Origin: Meghimatium bilineatum
Taxonomy: Eukaryota; Mollusca; Gastropoda; Stylommatophora; Philomycidae
DNA: 64,000 nt
Reading direction: 5' to 3'
Assembly (NCBI GenBank): GCA_034231615.1
Contig: CM067309.1
Location: 24,028,465-24,092,464 of the forward strand
A model generated the notes under the pieces. The model was not told the origin of the DNA. It saw only the letters and a program-made list of their open reading frames with translations, and ran no database searches. The position numbers and the translations under genes were made by a program. Below, one piece after another: positions 56,660-64,000 of the stretch (its first letter is position 1; each line of letters starts with the position of its first letter).

Positions 56660-57488
56660 CATCATCATCATCAAGTGCCATCTCCGCAACGAAGGTTGGC
56701 TGCAACGGATCTCCAACATCCCCTGTCTCTTGTCTTGGTGGTGTACTCTGCTAGACTGTACCTGTCCATCGTGTGATGTTACTCTCCCACTTGTATCTCT
56801 GCCTACCTCTTGCTCGCTTCCCTTTGACTTTACCATCAAGTAAGGTCTTCAATAAGGTGTCATGTCTTTTAATGTGTCCAAAATATTGTATTTGCCTGAT
56901 CTTTATTTCTCTTAGTAGTTCTTTCTTCATATTAAGTGTCTTTAGCACATCTTTATTTGTTTTCTTCTCTTTCCATGATGTTCTCCCTATTCTTCTATAT
57001 ACCCACATCTCAAAGGCATCAATTCTGTCTTCTAATTGTTTATTTAGTGTCCATGTTTCTGAGCCATACATTAATATAGAATAGATGTAGCATTTTATAA
57101 TTCTCATTTTTATCTTGTTTGTACCCCATCGAGGCCAGCTCCTTGGCGTGGAGATGGGGCTTAGTCCAGCCAGCAGAGACTGGAAACTAAGACTTGCCGG
57201 GCCCTCCCACATTCGGGCAGGACCACAGTCTTGCCTAGCAAGTAAAGGTGCTGAAGTCAGCGACATTTAGCCAGAACGCGCACCGCAACAATCAGAATGT
57301 CATGCATTATCGCACTAGCGAACGAAAGAAGAAGAAGAATCTTGTTTGTAATTTGTTTAGATATTAATATTTTTCTCATGTCATTGAAGGTACTTTTAGC
57401 CATTCCTATTCTCATTTTAACTTCTGTTTCACATCTGCCATCATTTGTGACTATGTGTCCAAGATATTGATAATGCTTTACTTGTCTA
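56660..57488 (-). pseudogene. LINE D RT, interrupted by a SINE
   Basis: On the minus strand, from 57488 down, QVKHYQYLGHIVTNDGR and TEVKMRIGMAKSTF run to ITNK. The SINE (57124-57338) follows, then IKMRIIKCYIYSILMYGSET, RRIGRTSWKEKKTNKDVL, RQIQYFGHIKRHDTLL, GKVKGKRARGRQRY and, after a frameshift, WRSVAANLRCGDGT and a stop. A TGATGATGATGATGA tail lies at the 3' end. The palm is missing (5'-truncated). The tail and motifs place it near LINE B. It lies within the surrounding minisatellite, with gtctagtctat on both sides (56649-56659 and 57489-57499). That is consistent with an 11-bp TSD, but the word also belongs to the repeat. Confidence 0.85.
57124..57338 (+). mobile_element. SINE S1, full copy with 12-bp TSD
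   Basis: The insertion is 215 bp, starting ccccatcgaggccagctcct and ending gcgaacgaaagaagaagaag. It is flanked by atcttgtttgta at 57112-57123 and 57339-57350. Removing it and one TSD copy restores the LINE D reading across the site. It matches 32509-32697. No tRNA-type A and B boxes are obvious, so the 5' part may come from another source. Its last 20 bases resemble the 3' end of the RNase H-type LINE at 32.98 kb, as expected for a SINE using that LINE's machinery. Confidence 0.88.
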
Positions 57489-58140
57489 GTCTAGTCTATA
57501 TCCCGCAATAAATATTCCATCTGTAACAAATAAATAAATATAGTCTATATCCCACATTGAATAGTTCAGCTGTAACCCACAGATAAGTCTAGTCTGTATC
57601 CAACATTGAATATTTCATTTGCAATCCACAAATAAGTCTAGTAGATATTCTGCATTGAATATTGCCACTGTAACAAAATAGTAAAGTGTGTCTATATCTC
57701 TCATTGAATAAATCTAATCTCTGCCCCTCATTAAATAAGTCTAATCTTTGCCCCTAATTTAATACGTCTAATCTATGCCCCTCATTGAATAAATCTAGTC
57801 TATACCCTTCATTTAATACGTCTAATCTATGCCCCTCATTGAATAAATCTAGTCTATACCCCTCATTGAATACGTCTAATCTATGCCCCTCATTGAATAA
57901 ATCTAGTCTATACCCCTCATTGAATACGTCTAATCTATGCCCCTCATTGAATAAATCTAGTCTATACCCCTCATTGAATACGTCTAATCTATGCCCCTCA
58001 TTGAAAAAATCTAGTCTATGCTCCTCTTTGAATAAGTCTAGTCTATACCCCTCTTTGAATAAGTCTAGTCTATACCATTCATTGAATAAGTCTACTCTAT
58101 ACCCCTCATTGAATAAGTCTAGTCTACATTCTGCCTTGAA
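57489..58140. repeat. AAGTCTAGTCTAT-type array, right part
   Basis: After LINE D the older long units continue, then settle from about 57720 into 27-bp units, aataagtctagtctataccc plus ctcattg. Types with aaatctagtctatac and tacgtctaatctatgcc alternate as a 54-bp dimer between 57780 and 58000. Confidence 0.92.
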
Positions 58141-58294
58141 TATTTATAAATGCTGTTGAATGTTCTTTATGTAATATATATATATTATTTGTAAATTTTA
58201 TCCGGATGCAATGTTTTAGAAAAATATATTTTGTATATTCTGCTTTTAATATCTTGAAATAGTTTATGTTCTGTAATAAATATATTTTGTTTAG

Positions 58295-58720
58295 GCACCT
58301 TTAGAAATATACATAGACGGCACACAACTCAACCAAGTCAAGGAATTTAAATATCTAGTCTGCGTGTCAGACAAGGATGTTCCTTATTTCCATATCTCTT
58401 CAACATTTATGCAGAGAAAATAATGAGGAATGTAAGAAACGACCAACAGAGAAGTAACCTCGACCCTTTCAACATCGGAGGTCACGAGATACCAGAACTA
58501 AGATATGCTAACGATAACAAAATTATTGGCACACCGTCAAGCAGGTTTCGAACACCTTATAGACTCCTTTAAAGAACGGAGTGAAAAACAAAGCCTACTT
58601 CTGAATGAAGCAAGACCAAGATTATGACAGGTGAAAAAACCATTAGCAAGTTCTCAATCAGTATCAACAACAGCGAATTAGAAAGAGTCATCAGTTTTAA
58701 TTTTTGTTTTATTTACATAA
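58295..58720 (+). mobile_element. LINE RT fragment, blocks out of order
   Basis: The plus strand first reads IYIDGTQLNQVKEFKYL, a segment that normally lies downstream of the YADD motif. It then reads RQGCSLFPYLFNIYAEKIM (motif B) and GGHEIPELRYANDN, motif C with the second catalytic aspartate position changed, and later ISKFSISINNSELERVISF. The first block is therefore displaced or joined from another copy. Dead. Confidence 0.75.
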
Positions 58721-59317
58721 TGTTGTTCTACGAATTTAAATATATGCATAATATAATACATATATCATGTCATCTTGGATGTGTAAAGGGTCAACACCAA
58801 AAATATAGCTTTAAAGGGAAACCACCGTTAAAATTATGAACATAAAAATGACCAAGATATTTGAGTGGAAATGTTGTGTTGTAAAAACAAACCACACTTT
58901 TTAATGTAGGGTTCATACATTTCTGTTGTATTATCAGTACAATAGGTGATCGGATGTCAAACCACTAATTCGATCGGGTTGGTCTAGTCAGTGTAGACAC
59001 TGTACACTCTACTATCATATAGTTATGCATGCACAAGCATATAGTTTATACTTCGTATATACTTTATTGTTTGTATACAAATTAAACAATGTATTAGAGA
59101 ATGATCAAAAGCAACGAAAATATCTTGAAAGATATTAATTAAAAAAGAGAGCTGCTTACCCGCATCATAAAGAGTTAGTGTACATGTTTTTGACACAAGA
59201 GACGACAAAAAATGGATCATATTGCAACAACAGGCAAGTTAAGAGCATGAGGGGTAGGGAAAACCAAAAGAGAAGATGCTTGACAACCTAGCATTTTTGC
59301 ATGGAAGAACATCGGTA
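58721..59317. other. Unassigned AT-rich spacer
   Basis: No gene or repeat motif is recognised. Confidence 0.5.
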
Positions 59318-59717
59318 TCAGAAATGATTGACAGTACACGACATAGAAGGCCGTGGAAAGACATGATAACCAACGCGTAGTGGTTAAGCTGTTCGCCTTG
59401 TGTTAAAGAGGTCACGGGCTCGAATCCAGCTCGTGTCGTCTTGTTTATGAGGTGGATTTTTTTCGGAGATCCCTGTGGATCATCACTTGAAGCTACGTTG
59501 TTACATGCTGTGAGTGGTACTCTCGGCAGGCGGCGTGCCGCTTCGTTGAGAGGGATGGAGTACATATAGGAAACCGAGTACAGTGAAGTCAATCTTCTAC
59601 AGCTTTTAAACCCTTTTTAACCAACGCCACATGGCATGAATCATAATGAGAAATGATTGACAGTACACGACATAGGAAGCTGTGAAAAGACATGATAATC
59701 AACGACACATGGCATGG
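59318..59717. repeat. Two-copy direct repeat split by a SINE
   Basis: The sequence agaaatgattgacagtacac followed by gacata and aagacatgataa(c/t)caacg occurs at 59330-59375 and 59649-59700. The SINE at 59376-59618 lies in the first copy, whose remainder (ccacatggcatgaatcat) follows the SINE. Confidence 0.75.
59376..59618 (+). mobile_element. tRNA-derived SINE S2 with 8-bp TSD
   Basis: The insertion is 243 bp. An A-box-like cgtagtggttaagctg and a B-box gggctcgaatcc are spaced as in a tRNA-derived Pol III promoter. Next come a gtcttgttt linker and a central part with gagatccc, tggatcatcacttg, gctgtgagtgg and ggcggcgtgccgcttcgtt. The 3' end is tctacagcttttaaaccctt. The sequence aaccaacg flanks it at 59368-59375 and 59619-59626. 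The central part also occurs at 37.8 kb and the head at 43.5 kb (minus), so this is a family with a conserved core. Confidence 0.8.
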
Positions 59718-59901
59718 ACTGTAAGACGACTCGACTACTATCTAATTTCTCAGATCTAGCTTGAGGCTATTTTCTATTCTACATTGAACAGCCTCAAATA
59801 TTTTCTAATCTGCACTAACAAGATATAATCATCACTTTGTGTATATAATTTCTACTATGTCTATTAATAGATATGTACTAAAATCATCAAAACTAAATGT
59901 T

Positions 59902-59991
59902 GCCTTGATAAAAGCATTCTGATCGAAACGTCGATTTATGTGTGTTATTATGTGTGTTACATGTGATTAGCGAAACGCCATTACCCTGTAC
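59902..59991 (+). mobile_element. PLE 3' end fragment
   Basis: It reads ccttgataaaagcattctga, tcgaaacgtcgatttatgtg, a tgtgtg stretch, gtgattagcgaaacg and ttaccctgtacc. It is the same as 54833-54923 in order and spacing. The hammerhead-like core is decayed (ttgataa for ctgatga). Confidence 0.6.
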
Positions 59992-60446
59992 CAAGTTTCG
60001 TATGTCGATTAAGCTATATCTGTGTAGTTGTTAACTACTTTCTATTCAGACTGACCAGATAAAAACATGTTCCAAAAATTCAGTTTATGTCTTCAGCGAT
60101 GAGCACAGGTCACTAAGTGGCTAATATTCTCTCAGATCTTCGCAGAGAATCTTTACATCTTTACAGACGCTATTATAGAAACTAGGTCGTAGAATGAAAT
60201 CATTATATTCAGAAGTAAAGAGAAGAGATATCACACAGAAGATTATTTAGTTGGCCCGGGATCGGACACATTCGTGAGTTCTTTCACATGAAAGCTATAA
60301 TATTCCAGAAATGTGGTCATTAGGCAGTGACCCTTCAGAGCCAGCATCTTGCGTATGTTAGCAAATCGACTGCTAAGCTATTGGAAATTGATCACTAAGA
60401 AGAAGCAGTTTATATTTACAAAGATCAAGAAACATTTAACTTGTCT
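59992..60446. other. Unassigned spacer
   Basis: No gene or repeat motif is recognised. A gaagaagcag near 60400 may be a weak GAA tail. Confidence 0.45.
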
Positions 60447-61078
60447 ATGAAAAATACATCACCAAGCAAAATCATATAAGGCAAACCAATGACAAAATAA
60501 TATAAGGCAAACCAATGGCAAAATCATATAAGGCAAACCAATGGCAAAATCATATAAGGCAAACCAATGGCAAAATCATATAGGGCAAATCAATGACAAA
60601 ATAATATAAGGCAAACCAATGACAAAATAATATAAGGTAAACCAATGGCAAAATCATATAAGGCAAACCAATGGCAAAATCATATAAGGCAAACCAATGG
60701 CAAAATCATATAAGGCAAACCAATGGCAAAATCATATAAGGCAAACCAATGGCAAAATAATATAAGGCAAACCAATGGCAAAATCATATAAGGCAAATCA
60801 ATGACAAAATAATATAAGGCAAACCAATGGCAAAATAATATAAGGCAAACCAATGGCAATATAATATAAGGCAAATCAATGACAAAATAATATAAGGCAA
60901 ACCAATGGCAAAATAATATAAGCAAACCAATGACAAAATAATATAAGGCAATCAATGGCAAAAAATATAAGGCAAATCAATGACAAAATAATATAAGGCA
61001 AACCAATGACAAAATAATATAAGGTAAACCAATGACAAAATAATATAAGGTAAACCAATGACAAAATACTACATCCGT
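60447..61078. repeat. 26-bp minisatellite, about 24 copies
   Basis: The unit is 26 bp: ggcaaaatcatataaggcaa plus accaat. Variants tgacaaaataat and ggcaaatcaatg occur in blocks. Confidence 0.95.
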
Positions 61079-61084
61079 TTTATC

Positions 61085-61320
61085 TATCTATTGTCATTTC
61101 CACTTGCGTCGATCAATGTTGTGGGGGGGTGTTGTTGTCTCCTTTTGGCTATGCCGATTGCATTGGCAATGTTCAGTTTCCTGATTATCTCGTTCTTGGT
61201 CTGTCTCGTGTTTAGTAGCGCGATCGTCTGATATTGCATGTACGAAGAGCTGGTTGCGTTTAATTCCATTCACAAGATGTAGCCAAACTACCTGGTCTGC
61301 TGTCATTCAATGTAGTCTGC
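61085..61320 (-). mobile_element. LINE A-like C-terminal fragment
   Basis: The minus strand reads ADQVVWLHLVNGIKRNQLFV, then HAISDDRATKHETDQERDNQ. This aligns with the tails at 1-150 and 51240-51368 (HAYN and RPRT regions). Confidence 0.6.
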
Positions 61321-61460
61321 AAACATAAATTGGTTGTAGGTTATATTAAATTATAAGATTTTAGGTCGAAATTAATTGTGTAATGGCAACCATATAGGCA
61401 TCATAATTTCATGTAGTCTGCAGCTTATTGTTCCATAATGTCTTTGCGTGTGTGTGTTCC

Positions 61461-61500
61461 CGTCTTAATAGAGGCCTTTAGGTCGAAATGTCAATTCATT
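61461..61500 (+). mobile_element. PLE 3' end scrap
   Basis: It reads cttaatagaggcctttaggt and then cgaaatgtcaattc, a decayed version of the gata...gaaac motif seen at 54.8 and 59.9 kb. Confidence 0.4.
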
Positions 61501-61619
61501 CTATCTTGTTGTTGCTCCTGTTAATACTGATATTTAACCAATTTTATATTCTTTTACTACATGTGTTTACTAGTTGAGTATGTCAATGAGCTGACACGAG
61601 TAGACTTACACAGCAACCA

Positions 61620-61989
61620 TTGATAAACGACATCAACAACATTAACAGAAATATCAGCAACAACATCTCCAGCACAATCATCAACAACAACAAAAGCAAA
61701 TCAGCGGCAACATCAGTAGCAACATCACGAGCAGCATCAGCAACAACATCAATAGCATCGACAATGACATTAGCAACAATATCAACAACAACAACATCAT
61801 CAGGAATACTACCAACAGCATCAGTGAAAACATCCGCGACAGCCAACAATAACATCAGTAACAACATGAGAACAATATCAGCAACAACAACACAACAACA
61901 TCAACGATAACATTAGCATATACAATAACATCATCGAAAACAACAGAAAAACATCAGCAACAATGATGCAATACATCTCCTCCAAAGAT
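61620..61989. repeat. CAACATCA-type degenerate array
   Basis: Irregular words such as caacatcagcaacaacatca and acaacaac occur. The tract resumes for about 50 bp at 62291-62340, so the LINE fragment between them was inserted into it. Confidence 0.88.
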
Positions 61990-62290
61990 ATCAACAGACC
62001 ACAATATTTCGGCCTAGAACAGGCCACTGCAGACCGTTGGGTCACCTATACCGATTGAGGATCTCATACACAGATGAATGTCCATGTGGATTCGGAACCC
62101 AGACTCCGGAACACATACTTCAGAACTGCTCGACATACAAAGAGCAGAGACAGCAGACATGGCCAGAGGATACTGACTTGAGGAAAAAGCAATGGGGCAG
62201 CCGATCTGACCTGGAGAAGACGGTGGACTTCGTCTTGACGACGGGCCTGACAATATAGTATGACCACAGTTGCTGAACGCAGAAGAAGAA
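61990..62290 (+). mobile_element. LINE RNase H tail, 3' end
   Basis: The plus strand reads FRPRTGHCRPLGHLYRLRIS, then ECPCGFGTQTPEHILQNCST, QTWPEDTDL and LEKTVDFVLTTGLTI with a stop at 62256-62258. The cysteine/histidine block is intact. The 3' end is ctgaacgcagaagaagaa. It is the best-preserved C-terminal block of this LINE tail in the window, though only about 300 bp long, and sits inside the CAACATCA tract. Confidence 0.8.
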
Positions 62291-62564
62291 TCAACAACAA
62301 CATCGGCATTAACGTCATCAACAATGTCAATCAACAAAATCGATACACATTTTTACTACTTACTAAAGCTAATTTTCTATATCCTTGCAATAGAAAAGAA
62401 CGCTTTCATAACGACCAACATTGAATTGAAATAGATTTGGACTAAAGCCTCTATCCGAAACTGCTACACCAAAGTCTTCAGAAATGTATTTGCAAGATTA
62501 ATCACTGTAGATCGTGTGTTTATATATTAATAATCGAAATATAGGTCTATATAGTTTAAACTTA

Positions 62565-62638
62565 TTCTAGAATGCAATGGTATGTTTAGGTCACAATGGT
62601 ATGTTTAGGTCACAATGGTATGTTTAGGTCACAATGTA
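62565..62638. repeat. 19-bp minisatellite, 4 copies
   Basis: The unit caatggtatgtttaggtca is repeated almost perfectly. Confidence 0.93.
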
Positions 62639-64000
62639 AATTGAGCTCTTACCAATTTATGGGATGTAAAGAATTTAGAGAAAGAAATAAAATATGGTAT
62701 TTTCCTCGTTAACAAACGTGATATATGGACATGGTCCTTTCAGAGGTGTGTAAGTGTTGATACGAAATACTTCCGTTTATTAATATGTCAACGTCACTGT
62801 TTTTGATAAATTGGCACTCATCGACAAATGAGCCAGTAATATTTTATCGAATTAACCTTTCCGTGACGATAGACATTTATATTAACTGCGGATTAATTAG
62901 GCGGTATTTGACTTTTCCGTTTGTATTGTTTTTATTGTCAGTCGATACAAAGTATACACAAAGTGACCAATAAAAATCATTGGGAAAGCTAAAAACGTCA
63001 TTTAAAAGGACAATTCTTCATAACGCAGCATGTCTTATGTCAATGAACACGACAATCTGTCACATTTTAACACATAGTTACTCACATTTCGATTAACTTA
63101 ACACCCATCTAAAGGGACACGACTATTTAATACCGGTGTTAATGGAGAAATAACCAAAATTAGAAATATGACAATTAAGAAATGTGGTGGAAAGCATTCT
63201 AAATTTCGGGAGAATCTACGCAGCTTTTCAACAAATTTCCTTTTGCAGAATACACCCACGGCAGATTTACGTATGTTGTTGAGAAAAATAGACACGACGA
63301 AGATGATTGATTTCATCGGGTTCGAACCTATGCCCTCTACAACAAAAAGTAAACGGCGAATGTACTACGCTAAAGAATTCCCTTTCCCGTGTCCCTTCCT
63401 ATGTCTTATCATATAGAAGTACAATCTATACATCGCATAATGTTATTGAACATAAAACAAATAATGTAATTTAAAGAGTCTGGCAAATTCATAGTGAAAT
63501 ACTTTAATGTGTTTTGTTGAGTGGATCGATTTCTCAATGAACGGAATGGATTTTGCTGATGCAAGCACTTTAGAGTTATCGTACATCGAGGAAAACGTAG
63601 CTGGCGTCTCTAATTCCCACCAGACACAGAATTTGATGATGATAAATTTCTACCATTTGAAGAGAATGGACTAATTACTACAAAGCTAGCATTATGTAAC
63701 ACACTAATTATATCATGCTGTAGTTCTCCGTTGTATCATTAAAAACGTTTGTTTATATCAGGAGTGTTTGAATATCCCTCACAGTCACAGCATGATTGTA
63801 TAAGATTCATGAGAGTCTGAGTAGCCCTCACGGCAGGATTGTATAAGATTCAAGTCCGACCTACCGATGCACATGACTTTTTGCTCTACACTTCTTCTCG
63901 TTCTACCGCTTGTCGCAACTCTCTGCCGTACTCCCAGCTTCTTCGCCTTTGTCGCTTATATAGCGATTACGACTATTTCCTTGATAAGTCCTCTGAGATG
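62639..64000. other. Mostly unassigned; possible minus-strand SINE head at 63295-63375
   Basis: On the minus strand tagcgtagtacattcgcc (A-box-like) and aggttcgaaccc (B-box) lie about 30 bp apart, as in a tRNA-derived SINE. No tail or TSD was found. A two-copy repeat with gattgtataagattca lies at 63795-63855. No gene is recognised. Confidence 0.45.

Noticed and set aside
60680-61064. Hydrophobic, membrane-like repeat frames
   Set aside because: They come from the minus strand of the 26-bp array. Hydrophobicity reflects the T-rich unit.
61583-61910. Ser/Thr/Asn-rich and Val/Asp-rich frames on opposite strands
   Set aside because: They are translation of the CAACATCA repeat tract.
63295-63375. 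tRNA gene on the minus strand
   Set aside because: A- and B-box-like sequences are present, but no acceptor stem or cloverleaf can be formed by eye. A SINE head fits better.

Overview
The window reads as non-coding, repeat-saturated DNA from an animal genome. I found no convincing host gene, no rRNA and no canonical tRNA gene. Every protein-like signal I can identify belongs to a mobile element: several non-LTR retrotransposon (LINE) families, a Penelope-like element (PLE), an IS630/Tc1/mariner-type transposase and a hAT-type MITE, plus SINE-like repeats. The long open frames in the window are read-through of tandem arrays that happen to lack stop codons. The mix of elements and the AT-rich, microsatellite-rich texture suggest an invertebrate. 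A mollusc is my best guess from family resemblance, and this is weak.

Layout. 0-8 kb: LINE fragments, a SINE-like repeat, a PLE end, a small inverted-repeat element and five minisatellites. 7.9-12.5 kb: a 21-bp array, then a 3.4-kb satellite built from 12- and 25-bp modules. 12.6-18 kb: small arrays and a nested LINE pair, in which LINE B sits inside LINE A with a 10-bp target-site duplication (TSD). 18-27 kb: mostly unassigned sequence, LINE A remnants and a 37-bp array that starts inside LINE A coding sequence. 27.5-31.6 kb: a 4-kb two-phase satellite. 32-34.2 kb: two LINEs tail to tail around a perfect 454-bp ATCT array. 34.8-37.4 kb: two arrays, one with a 14-unit higher-order repeat. 37.4-48 kb: LINE and SINE pieces, a 307-bp hAT MITE with a perfect 8-bp TSD, a 33-bp array descended from a LINE 3' end, and a 21-bp array whose units combine a constant 12-mer with a small set of 9-mer variants. 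49-50.1 kb: a decayed transposase. 50.9-54.9 kb: LINE nests and a PLE remnant with a GIY-YIG endonuclease domain. 55-58.1 kb: arrays interrupted by LINE D, itself interrupted by a SINE with a 12-bp TSD. 58-64 kb: LINE, SINE and PLE scraps, a 26-bp array and unassigned sequence.

The main theme is the link between retroelements and tandem repeats. Three minisatellites can be traced to a mobile or dispersed repeat as the source of their unit (22.7, 38.6 and 44.7 kb). Others begin or end at LINE or SINE tails (33.0, 46.8 and 48.0 kb). Adding up my intervals, tandem arrays cover about a third of the window. The insertion order can be read from TSDs in several places. All assignments come from reading translated motifs and repeats by eye; no search was run.
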